DNA from: Phocoena phocoena
Taxonomy: Eukaryota > Chordata > Mammalia > Artiodactyla > Phocoenidae
Reading direction: 5' to 3'
NCBI RefSeq assembly: GCF_963924675.1
Contig: NC_089220.1
Span: 49,362,639 to 49,426,638, forward strand
Length of the DNA: 64,000 nucleotides
Shown: positions 11,010 through 23,155 of the stretch, piece by piece
Layout of the letters: the number at the start of each line of letters is the position of its first letter
Numbering within the stretch: position 1 is the stretch's first letter
Position numbers and translations under genes: made by a program
The notes under the pieces: model-generated
Told to the model about the DNA's origin: nothing
Seen by the model: the letters and a program-made list of their open reading frames with translations, nothing else
The model's database searches: none

Positions 11010-12080
11010 TTGTTTTTATTTTTGTATATTTCCTTCTGCCTACGTGGCACAAAACTGTAGGCCTGAAAGACACTTTGGAAAACAATTAGTTCAAATTCTT
11101 AATTTTCATGTGAGAAAACTAAGATTTTCTCCACAGAGAATGCAACTGCAAGGGGAAAAAAAATATCGCTATTATGTAATATAATATTAGCCTTCTCAAA
11201 AGCTATGCCTGGAGAATTAGACCTGCAAAATCTAGATTCCTTAATAAAAACTACCAGAAATCCAGGAATTTCTAGAAAACAGATGTGAATTCAAAGTGTC
11301 TGGATTTAAGGATTTGAATTAAAAGTTCACATAATGCTACTGCTGATGCTGTCTGCAGACTGTTGATCTTGGAATGCACCCTCCTTGATAAAAAGGCAAA
11401 TTACAGCTCTTAAAAAGAGCACCTAGTTGAGGCTTTCTCTCAATTCAAAGAACTGAAATAACATTGAAAAGGGGCGTTCTTTGTTTGGAACATGAATGGC
11501 TTTCAAAATAACTGTTAGAAACTGGACTCGCATTAGTGGGACTCTTCATGTGCTATAACAGGAAAAGGTCCAAAATGGGAATAGAAAACTCCAGTCCTGA
11601 GATGTGTTTGCTACTGACCAGGAATAAAATCTGAAGCAAATCACTTAATTTTTCTAGCTTGGTTTCCACATTAATAAAATGAGGTTAGCCTAGCTGATCT
11701 AAGATTCTTTTCTAACTATAAAATCCTGTATTTTTTCTTACATAAATGTGCAAGGCATCCTGTATTTCAGTCTCTAGGAAAACCACAAGTGTGAAGAGTT
11801 GGCTATATTAACGAGGTCTTAATATGCTTTTGTTTTCTTATCCTTCTGAAGTAAGCCCTAGGCAGAAACCTGGCACTTCTTTGGCTCCCCCTTCCCTCCC
11901 TTCATCTCCTGACACCATACCCTATCTGTAACAAAACCCCATTGTCTCGCCATTTATGTTTCATCACTCCTCTCCATCCACACGACCAACACTTTAGTAC
12001 TGGTCCTATCTGAACAACAGGAACAAGTAACTGCTTTTCTGATGTTCCTCTCACAGTACAATCTGCTATTCTGTTGAGAT
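11010..12080. other. Intergenic, no recognised feature
   Basis: No exon, RNA gene or nameable repeat recognised in this stretch. Confidence 0.4.
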
Positions 12081-12094
12081 TCTATTCTATTCTT

Positions 12095-12285
12095 TTTTTT
12101 TTAAATTGAGATACAGTTGATATACAATATTATATGTTATAGGTATACAACATAGTGATTCACAATTTTTAAAGGTTATACTCCATTAATAGTTATTATC
12201 AAATATTGGCTGTATTCCTTGTGTTGTACAATATATCCTTGTAGCTTATTTATTTTATACATAATATTTCTGTTCTATTGTTAAG
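12095..12285 (-). mobile_element. L1 3' end, 5'-truncated, antisense
   Basis: Poly(T) then reversed L1 3'UTR ('aattgagatacagttgatat' to 'tagcttatttattttataca'), the same 3'UTR type as 26138-26330. 'tctattct' and 'ttctattg' at the edges may be the target duplication. Confidence 0.75.
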
Positions 12286-12354
12286 ATTTACATACCCACA
12301 GGAGTGATCCTTGATTTCTCTCTCTCTCATACTCCATATTCAATTTGTTAGCAA

Positions 12355-13015
12355 ATCCTGTTGGCTCTGTCGTTAAAATATATCCAAAGTCTGACCACTT
12401 CGCATCATCTCCACTGCTGTTAGCCTGCTCCAAGCCAGCAATAGCTTTTGACTGATCTCCCTACTTCTACCCTTGCTCCCATTCAGTCTATTTTCAACAC
12501 AGCATTCAAAACCATCCTATTTAAAAACATTAAGTTAGATCCTGTCACTCCTCTGCTCAAAGTGAAATTCCTTACCTACAAGGCCCTAGGTGCCATTGTT
12601 ACCTCTCTAACTTCATTTCCCACTACTCCTCTGCTCCAGCTACACAGACCTTCTTACATTACTTCAAACTGCCAGGAACATGGTAACTTGCAGTGATTTT
12701 GCACTTGCTGTTCTTTCTGCCTGGAATATTCTTCCTCCAGATAGCTGCATTGCCAATTTCCTTTATCACTTAACTCCAAAGGCTCCTTCTCATGAGCTAG
12801 TCCCACTAAAATCACAAACCCTCTTTTTCTTGTTTAATTTTCACCTCAGCACTTATCACTATGCAGCACAGTACATTTTATTTACTTTTCTTCTTTATTG
12901 TCTCTCTTCCCCATGAGAGTAGGGATTCTTTGCCTATTGCTATATCCCAAGCACCTAGAACAGTGCCTAGCAGAGTGGGTGATCAATAAATATTTGTTGG
13001 TTATTGAATGAATTG
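12355..13015 (+). mobile_element. L2 relic, sense
   Basis: Typical L2 3' order: 'gttagatcctgtcactcctc', 'tgttctttctgcctggaata', then the L2 tail 'gatcaataaatatttgttgg' near 12980. It is ancient and non-coding. Confidence 0.75.
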
Positions 13016-13019
13016 TGAG

Positions 13020-13545
13020 AGATTTGTACCAAGGGACCATAACAATATGCAAAGATGGAGACAGGCACTAGACAAAATGTCTTATTTGTTTGTTCATGGC
13101 AAAACAAAATTTGAACAGCTTCCTAACCTTGTATAAGTAGAAAATTCCTTGCCTTTTGTTAACTGTTTACATCTCTTGTAGGATGTTTCCTATCTCAGGG
13201 AAAGCACTTTCCATTGTCAAAGCCTCAATTTGGTCAATTGGGGGTGGATCCCATCTTATTTTCTAAATGTTATCCTGTACATTTTGCCCCTCTGCTAAGT
13301 TATATAGAAGAAAGCAGGGTCTATTTTTGATTAAAAAATCCCAGGTCTTGACCTTTAGTGCTCAAAATTCTCAAAAAATCTAATACTGGAATATTTAAGA
13401 AAGAAATGTTCACATATTGAGGTATAAGGAAGTCATTCTGGATTACACGAGTTAACTTTATGCTAGCTAAAACAGCCTGTGGCCTATCAAACACACATTG
13501 TACATCTGCTTTAATTATTAAAGAGCTCACTTACCAAAACTAAAT
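13020..13545. other. Intergenic, unassigned
   Basis: No confident feature. It precedes an LTR and could be part of a decayed retroviral insertion, but no domain was recognised. Confidence 0.35.
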
Positions 13546-13547
13546 AA

Positions 13548-13888
13548 TGTCCATGTTAAAAATAAAAATTAAATGCCTCCCTTGCTGGGCCACCAATGCT
13601 GTTGCTGCTTCAATGATAAGACTCCCTTCCCAGGTGCTAAGGCCATACTGACTCGCTGTATTCCAAACTGATACATTTTTTGGAAACCTTGAAGGAACGC
13701 ATCCCTGACTTGTTGAATGTTCTTTGTTCCCACTAGACACAAACCTACGCGGAAAACTATGCTTCCCCCAGCACTTCCTTAGAGTTATCTGAGAAGCTGT
13801 CTTCTGGGCTTATACTTCCCAGTTTGGCTCAAATAAAACTCTTTTCTATGCCTATTGTAGATTATTTATTGATTTTTTCCCATTGACA
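13548..13888 (+). mobile_element. Retroviral LTR, degenerate
   Basis: Sequence of class I LTR type, with the poly(A) signal in 'ggctcaaataaaactctttt' (about 13828) and an end of ATTGACA. The left limit, near TGTCCATG, is approximate. Confidence 0.55.
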
Positions 13889-14642
13889 TCTCCAAGAGGA
13901 GATATGTGGTTAGTTCGTATAATAATGACAGTGGTGATTAAATAAATTATGCTAATAATCAAATTTATCTTACATCAAAGATCGTAGAAACTCCATTTTG
14001 GCCTCTTCCTCCGTTTTTTCCTTTATCAGAAAGATGCACACTCCCCGGCACTTGGGAGACTACAGATTCATACTGTTTAATTAGTATTGGCCAGACTAAT
14101 GTTTTCAACAAAAAGAGGGCTCTAGATTTTTTTTTTGGTGCGGCACTAGCCTAAGCGTGGTGGTGTTCCTTCAACTCTACTGGCGTTCTGTGCTATCACG
14201 GACTTGAATTTACCAGCCCAAAAAACTCCAAGAGGGACGTCCTCTTTCGTGGCCGGGGACGGGAACGCATCTTGGGGTCGTCACCGGCTCCCTCGAGGTC
14301 CTGAGAGAAAAATCTGCGGGTAGAAGAGGCTCCTTTGCAGGAGCGTGCCACGGCCTCCGGCGGGAGGGTTTCGTCCTTCGTGTCCGCGGGACCTGCTTCT
14401 CGCCGAGGGGGAATGAGGGCAGCCGCTACCCCTACTGCAGACAGCGGAGCCAGCCCGTTAGCTAGGAGCTCGGCAACCATCCGGCAGTCCGAGCCGCGCC
14501 CCGGAGCTGGTGTGGGGGAGGGGCGGCGGCGCTCGGGCTGCGTCGAGTTTCCCAGAATTCCCAGCGGCCGCGGGGAAAGTTTACGGGATGTAGGCGGCGG
14601 CGGCGGCGGCCGTAGCGGCTATTAGGCGGCCCGCAGCGGACC

Positions 14643-14759
14643 ATGGCCCTGCGCGGGCGTCCCTGGCCTCTCTTCTCTGAGTTCTCGGGCAGCGTCGCGG
14701 AGCGGGTAGACTTCCGGGAAGGAGCGGACAAGAGATTGAGCGGTGGCCGGCGCGCTTAG
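14643..14759 (+). promoter_or_regulatory. Upstream ORF 1 in the presumed SAV1 leader
   Basis: ATG at 14643 sits in a near-ideal ACCATGG context and opens a 38-codon frame ending TAG at 14757-14759, 181 nt before the SAV1 start. It matters only if transcription starts upstream of it. Confidence 0.5.
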
Positions 14760-14769
14760 CGCCCCGAAC

Positions 14770-14901
14770 ATGCGGCAGTCCCTGTGGGCGACCCCGGGCT
14801 GCGGAGAGGCGGCGGCGGCGGCGGCGGCTCGGGAGGGAAGGAGGCGGCGGCGCCGGCGGAGGTGGCGGCGGGGACGTCCGGAGCCCGGCGCGGAGCCCTA
14901 G
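14770..14901 (+). promoter_or_regulatory. Upstream ORF 2, in frame with SAV1 but stopped
   Basis: ATG 14770 opens 43 codons rich in Ala, Gly and Arg, ending TAG at 14899-14901. It is in the same frame as the SAV1 start at 14941. The stop therefore fixes 14941 as the first usable SAV1 initiation codon in this frame. Confidence 0.5.
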
Positions 14902-14940
14902 GGCGGCTGCTTGGTGTGGCCTGGGGCCTCGTGGACAAGG

Positions 14941-15034
14941 ATGCTGTCCCGAAAAAAAACCAAAAACGAAGTGTCCAAGCCGGCTGAGGTGCAGGGGAAG
15001 TACGTAAAGAAGGAGACGTCGCCTCTGCTGCGGA
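14941..15034 (+). CDS. SAV1: SAV1 exon 1 (residues 1-31), Salvador homolog 1
   Basis: SAV1 is the cytoplasmic scaffold of the Hippo pathway. It binds MST1/2 kinases through its SARAH domain and promotes phosphorylation of LATS and hence inhibition of YAP/TAZ. This exon encodes the highly charged N-terminus starting MLSRKKTKNE and ending TSPLLR. The start has A at -3, and an in-frame stop lies at 14899. The donor is cgga|gtgagt, leaving one base of codon 32 (phase 1). The five coding exons sum to 1,155 nt, or 384 residues, one more than the 383 I recall for human. The exon sits inside the CpG island. Confidence 0.96.
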
Positions 15035-16516
15035 GTGAGTGTCGGGCGCCGCGCCCACACCTGGCCGGGGCGGCCACGGGCTGCGGGGACCCGGGCGGGG
15101 TGCCGGACGCCGCTCCCCGCGGCTTCGCATTCCTTTTGGGTCTCTGTGGAATATTGGTTTTTGTTTTGTTTTTTAATTTTGTTATGCCTGGAGTGGTGTT
15201 CGTTGTTTGAAAGCTGATAAAGAATAAGAAACTTAGATTAGTCCACCTCCGCCCCCCTCCCCCCAAATAACCACAGACTTCCCGGTTCCCTTGTGGCAGT
15301 GTCGTTGGTTTTGATTACGGGAAGAAAGAGGTTCTTTAGGAAACACTTAAATTGCTGATCCCCTGATTTTATACGAATTAAAGTGATTACACTGGGGCAC
15401 ATGTTTTTCTCTTCTCGTTACGTCGAGATTTGTCTTGTGTTTGTAAACATTGAGGGTGTCACTCGCCCGTGCTGGAAGCCGTGCGAATGCTTGGGTAGAA
15501 TTCCTTAGCCCGTCAGCTGTTGGATGCAGAAGTGAGGAGCTGAAAGCTGACCGTCGCTATTGTAGCCACTACCCAAAGCCTCATCAATAGTAGATCTCAG
15601 GGTGGAGGAGCCAAAATTACATGTTTGGCTGTGTTCGTCGTGAGAATTGCTTCAAATAAAGCACCCTAGAGACCCCTAAAAGAAAGTACTCAAATTCTAT
15701 CATATTTTAGGGTATATTACGAAAAAGTTTTTTTTTCTGTATTTAAAAAGAAATTTAATAGAGTGCATTTTTCTTCCCCCTGAACACTGGCACTTTTCTA
15801 ATTTTCAATTTAAGTATTTGACTCTGATTTTCCGGCGGAGTCTTTTGAATTTTTAAGTCTTGCTTGTGTGTTCAGAACATTTGTGAGCTAAGGAGCTAAT
15901 TTTTTGGTGCTCATACTGCTGGGTCCTTTGTGTAAGTTTCCTTCTTGGAAGCTGGTGACTTTGTGACTTAAGCATTACCTCATATTGTAATTGGGAAAGC
16001 TTTTCATAGAGGTTCCTAGTAATATTTGCCCAAGATCACACAGAAAGGTGTGGAGAGCATGTTTTTTCCATTACAACCACATCATCAACTTTCCAGATTT
16101 ATCCTTGTATTTGCAGTGCTTTCTTAACAGAACAGATCAGATGGGTACATCAGTAACCTGAAACTTGATTTTTAAGCCTTTTTTAACATTTTGATTTTCG
16201 GTTACACATTCTCTTAGGATTTTGGCTAAAATAGCTTGCAGTTTGCTGCAAATAAAGTTTATTGAACATTACTTGAAATCATGAAATTACTTTTTTAGTT
16301 TCATCAAATGTTGAGCCTTGTTTATTTGGAAACTTATTTTTGTCTAGTTAGCTTAGTTAGCTTCTGTTGTATATTAATATGAATGCTCTCTGATACTGTT
16401 AACGAACTAATAAAACGGTCTCCAAATCCAGTTTTCTTCTTGTTATAAAGATATTTGCTTTCTAACCAGGAATACCCAAGCTATTTAAGTTCTGTGTTCA
16501 AAAGTGCTGTATCCTG

Positions 16517-16801
16517 GGCTTCCCTGGTGGCGCAGTGGTTAAGAATCCGCCTACCAATGCAGGGGACATGGGTTCGAGCCCTGGTCCGGGAAGATCCCAC
16601 ATGCCGCGGAGCAACTAAGCCCGTGTGCCACAACTACTGAGCCTGTGCTCTAGAGCCCAGGAGCCACAACTACTGAGTCCGTGTGCCCCAGCTACTGAAG
16701 CCTGTGTGCCTAGAGCTCGTGCTCCACAAGAGAAGCCACCAAGATGAGAAGCCCGTGCACTGCAACGAAGACCCAACTCAGCCAAAAATTAAAAAAAAAA
16801 A
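16517..16801 (+). mobile_element. CHR-type SINE, long form
   Basis: Long CHR with B box 'gggttcgagccctggtcc' and an A-rich tail, in SAV1 intron 1, sense to the gene. Confidence 0.9.
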
Positions 16802-16932
16802 AGTACTTTTTCCTTAAAGCCATTGTTCTTATCTTCTGTTTTGAGTTTTAATTGTTCTTAAAGGAGCCATAGTTTTAGACTTGACGTTTTTTTGAACTGG
16901 TTCAACATTTGTGTGTCTCTTCGAAATGAGAT

Positions 16933-17069
16933 TCTTTTTTTTTTTTTTTTTAAGATTTTTGGCCACACCCTGCGGCATGTGGGATCTTAGTTCCCGGACC
17001 AGGGATGGAACCTGCGCCCTCTGCATTGGAAGGCAGAGTCTTAACCACTGGACCACTAGGGTAGTCCCA
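16933..17069 (-). mobile_element. Short diverged tRNA-Glu-type SINE, antisense
   Basis: Poly(T), then the reversed SINE body ending 'ccactagggtagtccc'. Duplication gaaatgagat at 16923-16932 and 17070-17079. Confidence 0.87.
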
Positions 17070-17560
17070 GAAATGAGATCTTTTTTATTTTTTAATTTTC
17101 ATAGTTAAATTTTTAGTTTTTCCATGTTTTGATTACTGTACTACTGCTACATAATTCCAAGAGTAGGAAGGCCAGGTTAATAATATTAAAATCTTTTTAG
17201 AGGAATTCACCTTTACGTGTTTGGGAATAGCATTATGTTCTGTTTTATTTTTTAAATCATGTTTGCTTGAAGAAGGGCTTGGGGAATTTTGAAAATGAAG
17301 TAAAATCAGCAAAACAAACTGAAATGTTAAGTTATGCTGGTTAACTCTGTATCCATTTGTTAGATCGTTTACATGTTTATTCATGAGTGTTTCATTAATG
17401 TGTATTTCATAGTTAAGCTTATTGACGTTTAATCATATCATGTATGGTAGTATGCAGAATACGTCCGATTCTGGCAGAGCTTACATATAACATGTTTATA
17501 CAAATTATAAATTCATTTGAGTGGGAAGACATCAATCAGCCTCAATTTTTAAATACCCAG

Positions 17561-17883
17561 GGACTTCCCTGGTGACGCAGTGGTTAATAATCCGCCTGCC
17601 AATGCAGGGGACGCGGGTTCGAGCCCTGGTCCGGGAAGATCCCACGTGCCTCAGAGCAACTAAGCCTGTGCGCCACAACTACTGACCCTGCGCTCTAGAG
17701 CCCGCGTGCCACAACTACTGAAGCCCATGTGCCTAGAGCCCGTGTTCTGCAATGAGAAGCCACTGCAATGAGAAACCTGCACACCGCAACCAAGAGTAGC
17801 CCCCGCTCACCGCAACTAGAGAAAGCCTGCACGCAGCAATGAAGACCCAACGCAGCCATAAATAAACAAACAAACAAACAAAC
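17561..17883 (+). mobile_element. CHR-type SINE, long form, (CAAA)n tail
   Basis: Full long CHR with a tail of repeated 'caaa' units. A short flanking match, aaatac, lies on both sides. Confidence 0.9.
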
Positions 17884-17898
17884 CCAAATACTTTCCTA

Positions 17899-17954
17899 AA
17901 ATTTTAAATTGTGTTTTCTTAAGTCCAAATTTTAAATTGTGTTTTCTTAAGTCC
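17899..17954 (+). repeat. 28-bp tandem duplication
   Basis: Two identical 28-nt copies, 17899-17926 and 17927-17954 (core 'attgtgttttcttaagtcc'), end 94 nt before the exon 2 acceptor. Confidence 0.95.
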
Positions 17955-18048
17955 ATTGAAATTTTTCATTTTGGGGTGATAGATATAAATGAACAACTTT
18001 TGAAAAGTGTATTACTTACTGGTCATTTTACTCTTTGTTCTGTTATAG

Positions 18049-18492
18049 ATCTTATGCCTTCATTTATCCGGCATGGTCCAACAATTCCAAGACGAACTGA
18101 TATCTGTCTTCCAGATTCAAGCTCTAATGCCTTTGCAGCTTCTGGAGATGGAATAGTTTCAAGAAACCATAGTTTCCTTAGAACTCCAATTCAAAGAACA
18201 CCTCATGAAATAATGAGAAGAGAAAGCAACAGATTATCTGCACCTTCTTACCTTGCCAGGAGTCTAGCAGATGTCCCTAGGGAATATGGCTCTTCTCAGT
18301 CATTTTTAACAGAAGTTAATTTTGCTGTTGAAAATGGAGACTCTGGTTCCCGATATTATTATTCAGATAATTATTTTGATGGTCAGAGGAGGCGCCCGCT
18401 TGGAGATCGAGCACACGAAGACTATAGATATTATGAATACAACCATGATCTCTTCCAAAGAATGCCACAGAATCAGGGGAGGCATGCTTCAG
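18049..18492 (+). CDS. SAV1: SAV1 exon 2 (residues 32-180)
   Basis: The acceptor is tgttatag|ATCTTATGCC, which restores codon 32 (Asn) and gives NLMPSFIRHGP. The exon encodes the long low-complexity linker N-terminal to the WW domains. It contains 'IQRTPHEIMRRESNRLSAPS' and an acidic and Tyr-rich stretch with 'RYYYSDNYFDG' and 'HEDYRYYEYNHDLF'. This region is largely disordered in the family and carries MST phosphorylation sites. The donor is cttcag|gtaact. An open frame continues upstream to an ATG at 17937, but that is intron. The one-residue length excess over the human protein falls in this exon, in the poorly conserved stretch just before 'IVSRNHSF'. Confidence 0.97.
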
Positions 18493-20221
18493 GTAACTTA
18501 AAATTAGTTTGTATTTAGGTTTATTAACACTTCATTAAAAAGATGTTCTTTTTCTAGATTTTCTTGGGAAGCTAACAGATACTCCTAGAGAACTACTACT
18601 CCATATTGCCAGTCTTGCTAAGCCTGCTTGCAAATAATTATTAACCTACACGGAGGGAAAGAATTTTGTGTCCATTAACTCACCTAATTATTTTGTAAAA
18701 ACTTGATACGTATCTGAAGGCTATCTAGACTGTTAACAGTATGAACCTTGAAAACTTAGAGAGATTTTAATGTCTGTAGTTGGATTGAATCTATGTTTAG
18801 ATTTAGTAGAATGGGACAGTTAGGGATTCAGAGAAACTGGACTTAAACCTGGGAAAGGAAAGGCAAATAAGAATTGCGCATGGTAGGTGATACCACGGGC
18901 AACTGCATCATTACTTAGCTAACACTTGCACTGTTTCTTTTTTAACAGAACTGTTTTTGTAGTTAAAGAATTATTTCCCTAGTTTAAAAAGACTTATTGT
19001 CAAATGATGAATTGTGTGTTAAGTGTGTCTTTTTGTTGTTGTGCTTTTTGCAATGAGCAAAAATATTTGCCATATAATTTTCAAAAATCTGCTCTCTATA
19101 TTTCCTGACTTTGGGATAATTTTCCTGACGGGGAGCAGAAGAGATAGGAGAAATGCACAGTTCTACTTTATTCCTAAAGTACTAGATTACACTAGGTAAA
19201 CTGAAGCAAGCTGAAAATTAAACTTTTTAATCTGATTGGTTTTTTTCCTAGTAAGTTGTAGGCTTTAAATTTTGGCAGGATGAAAATGAAAAATACATGA
19301 GACATTTACTTTTTTAGCCCATGAAACTTCAAATAAAGTGATTTAAAAACAGTGTGGTGTATGAGCGTTTTAAGTGTAGAAAACACTTCATTCACTTAGT
19401 ATTAATCATTTATGTGTCTATCATTTTCCCTTTTGGTATCTGACTTCTGGTACCTTATTTGGGAGAACAAAACCAATATATGAAAAATGATGACAGACAG
19501 TTGTTATACTATGTGGTACTGACTGACTGCGATAGGGAGCCAGAAGAGAGAGAGATCAGGGTAGGCTAGAATACTTAGAGAGTGGTCCATGGAAGAGGTA
19601 GGACCTGAACTATTTTTCTTTGTGCTTGGACTGTAGATTGACATGGGATATAGGAAGGACATTTTAGGTGAAATAATCAGTGAAAACAGCAGACATGTAA
19701 ATCCAAGTAACTGTGTAATTCTGTCTAGTTTGAAGAAATAAGTTGTAAGATGGAGTGGAGATTAGTGATGCAACAACAGGCTGTAGGATTTAAGCTCGAG
19801 TCAAGCAGAAGCCATTGCAGATTTCAAAAGGACAAGATTTTCATTTTATGAAAGCAGTATTCAAAGATTAGTTTACTAGCTGTACTCAGGATAGATTGCT
19901 AGAGAAAAGAGAACCTCAGGTACCAGTGGTAGTGCAAATCTGTGATGCTTTTGGAGGAAAAATGAGACTTAATTATGGTTTTGGGAGAAAGTAAATCACT
20001 GAAGTTTTGAAAATAGTATGGAACAGTTGGCAAGAGCAGCTTATTTTGTGAAAGCTGACATTCAAGTCTCACTGGGATATTGAAGAGGAGACGTTTTCTA
20101 GGCATATAGAAATACTGTAATGAAAATAGGTGAGAGCCTTTTTTGTTTTTAAATTCTAGGTTAAAGGATTAGACAGTTGCATACTTCAGTGTTTCTTTTG
20201 GCTATTTCTGATATCATGTAG

Positions 20222-20433
20222 TTTTTTTTTTTGTTGTTGTTGCGGTACACGGGCCTCTCACTGCTGTGGCCTCTCCCATTGCGGAGCACAGGCTCCAGAC
20301 GCGCAGGCTCAGCGGCCACGGCTCATGGGCCCAGCCGCTTTGCGGCATGTAGGATCTTCCCGGACCGGGGCACAAACCCGTGTCCCCTGCATCAGCAGGC
20401 AGGCTCCCAACCACTGCGCCACCAGGGAAGCCC
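20222..20433 (-). mobile_element. CHR SINE, short form, antisense
   Basis: Poly(T) then reversed short CHR ending 'gcgccaccagggaagccc'. Approximate duplication tgtagtttt on both sides. Confidence 0.92.
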
Positions 20434-22969
20434 TATAGTGTAGTTTTAAACCTCAGAAATGATTTGTTATCCAATCAAAATAGTATGTTTTAAAAATAAA
20501 GTTCATTTTTATATATTTTTTAGAGTAATACCTGCTTATTATAGGAAATTTGCAAAATGCAGAAAAGTAAAGGTAAAGCACTAATTATGCCAGAGATTCT
20601 TTGTATTTAGTTATTTCCTTCATCTTTTTCCATGACATTTCTTTTTAACATTGTCGTGATTATACTCTGTACAGTTTTATATCCTTGCTTTTTTACTTTA
20701 ATGAGTTTCTTAAGGTTAAACACTGTTTATATGTAGTTTCAAAGCTCCATAGATTTCCATTTGGTGCATGTCTTATGGCTAATATTTTAAATGTTAATGA
20801 GGATTTGGCCTAGGCTGGGGACATTTGGAAAGGGGCAAAGTGAGACACATCTGCATTGATGGGCCTTGGCCAATAATGGGTATTGAGAGATGAGGGAAAG
20901 AGAAGAGTCAGATAGGATTAGCAAAGCACCTGACTGTATAAGAGGTGCTCTAAAAATAAATGGTTGAATAAGTGAATGGATCCACAGATTTCAAGTCTGG
21001 AGTCTTAAGACATTTTTGGTAGCCAAGGGGTAGCGGGAATAATAGCTTATAACAATCTGTTTTTCGTTAATACAGATTGCTGTTCTTCGTACTTATGTTT
21101 CCCATGTATATTTATGTTGCAAACATCACTGATAGCTCATGACACTTTTATGCCTGAAGTATGAAGAATTAATGATACCAGGTTAAAAATCTTATTTTAA
21201 AATTCTGATTCGCAAAATATCTTTGAGGAAATACTGTAAAAACTAAATTTCTACGGATTCTCTCTTAGGACCCTTTTTATGCAATTTGATATAGTTTTTG
21301 TAATTTGAATGACAGACTTTAAAACAGCTTTCCTCAATCATATCTTAGAAATAAATAAAATACAAGTTAATTGGATACTTTTTCAAATTAAAGAATGTCA
21401 TTTTAAAAAAGATTTGCACTTATTGCCACAGTGATACATGCTTGAGAAATCTCACTTAACATTAATTTATATCAGGGCAATAAGATTAATGTTTTACCTT
21501 TCAGAAAAAAATGGAACTTCTTTGCAGGGGTCTCCTAAGTGGCAGGGAAGGATTAACAACCAATTATTAACCAAACAGAAAAGCCTAACAGCTGTCTTTT
21601 CCAGAAGAAAAACAATCTGAATATGAGACAATAGCTGGAAGTTTCTTGAATTCATCTTGAAAAGACTTGAAACTTCTTATATTTTCCAGATTTATGCTGG
21701 AGAGAGTTCAGGTAATTTGAATGAATGGAAAGGAGAAAGTAAGTTTGTGGGAGAGTAAGGATGTGCTGTAGACAGATTTATTTTCACAAGGTTTAAATTT
21801 CGATTTGTTACTAATGTAATCATAAAAAAGGTTTGAAAGAAAATAGTTTTGTAATGACTTGACAGTAGTAATTCCGGCCAATTAGTTATTACTTAGACTT
21901 TTAGGAAACGCCTTATCTCAGGGGTTAATTTCATATTACTGTATTTAGCAGAAGTACAAAAAACAAGTTGTATAATATCTTAAAGGGTTTTATGGCCTAG
22001 CACTTTCTACATTTAGCTGTGAAATTTGACCTTTAACATTTTGGCCTACAGGCAGTTACTGTATGTGCCAGAGGAAGGAATTCTGCTGTTAACAGGAAGT
22101 CTTTAGTTGGAATACTAAAGGCAGATTGAATTCCTTTGTTCTGCGCCTAAATAATTTAGTTCTATGCAATTGTAAGTAACAAACTTTTAACTTTTATTTT
22201 TAAAGACAGCTAAAGAAATCAAGTGATAAAGATCAAATTAAAAAGTTCCAGGCCTTACCAACAACAACAACAAAAAAAATACTGGAGTTGTGTTTACTCC
22301 AGGAAATGCATAAGTATTAGTTAACCAGAATCTTCTTTTGAGGAAGTGTTAATAATCCTTAGGAGCACAACTTTATTTGTAGTTATTTTGGAGAGGAGGA
22401 AAAAAGGCAGTTGGTTTAGTTTAATCCTTATATCTTTTTATCAGCATCTTGATTATAACATGGGCTGTAATATTTAGTATTACCCTGGAGGTTGTAACCG
22501 TCATTAGAGTTCCATATTCTATTTTATTCTCTGTAGCCACTTCAACATGAGGAAACAAGAATTTTTGAGCTTGTCTCTAAGGGCAGATCTTGTAGGTATC
22601 TGCCACTTTTGTATGACAGTAAGTTCTTTGGAGGCATATCTAGTGAAAGCTTGGTGGAGAGACAAAGTAATACTTTATCTGTGTCTTTGGGAAATCATGT
22701 ATGTAGCTTATTAATGTTCTAGTTTATTTTATGTAAGTGGAAGGTGCTTGTGCCATTAATTCCTGCAAATGGAAGTTATTTTGAAGATTATGAATGCCAC
22801 TCATTCTTTTCTGGGACTAATAATTGAAATTATGGAAAACTATTTTTTCCCTTGTAGCTCAGAAACAAGTTCAGAAGTATAGATTGCATTTTCTTTTATT
22901 AGTGGCAGTCATATTTTCTTTGAAGAATTACAGTTGATCTTTTGGGGTAAGATTACGTGGTTGGTAATA

Positions 22970-23155
22970 AATTTGTCATTTGACCTTATATCATCTGTGT
23001 GGCCTTTGGTAAAATAACTTACTTGAACCTTTGTTTCCTCATCTGTAAATTGGTAATGATACCACTACCTCATAGCGCTGATTGAGTATGAAATAGTACA
23101 TATGGAAAGGGCCAGGGACAGAGTAGACATTCGTAATTGTTAGTGCTCATGTTTT
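22970..23155 (+). repeat. MIR
   Basis: MIR core order: 'tttgtttcctcatctgtaaa', then a 'taccactacctcatagcgct' stretch, ending near 'attgttagtgctcatg'. Confidence 0.75.

Larger units (their letters stand above)
14190..15130 (+). promoter_or_regulatory. SAV1: CpG island and promoter region of SAV1
   Basis: Dense CpG starts abruptly near 14190 and fades after 15130, covering the first coding exon at its 3' side. An ETS-type site ACTTCCGG lies at 14710-14717. GGC-repeat tracts occur at about 14593-14610 and 14810-14830. There is no TATA box, as expected of a housekeeping-type island. The exact start site cannot be read from sequence. Long open frames on both strands here come from GC richness and are not genes. 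Confidence 0.85.
15035..18048 (+). other. SAV1: SAV1 intron 1
   Basis: A 3.0 kb intron beginning GTGAGT and ending 'ttctgttatag'. It holds three SINEs and, close to its 3' end, a 28-bp tandem duplication. I saw no other exon. Confidence 0.9.

Noticed and set aside
1..14000. 3' exons of NIN, the neighbour of SAV1 in human
   Set aside because: Looked for coding sequence with splice sites; none recognised. NIN probably lies beyond the left edge.
14581..15060. 159-codon open frame on the - strand in the CpG island
   Set aside because: Pro/Arg/Ala-rich translation from GC-rich DNA, with no family signature. It overlaps the SAV1 exon 1 antisense.
17937..18048. In-frame upstream ATG extending SAV1 exon 2
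   Set aside because: It precedes a clear acceptor (tgttatag), and exon 1 joins in phase to give the known N-terminus, so this is intron read-through.
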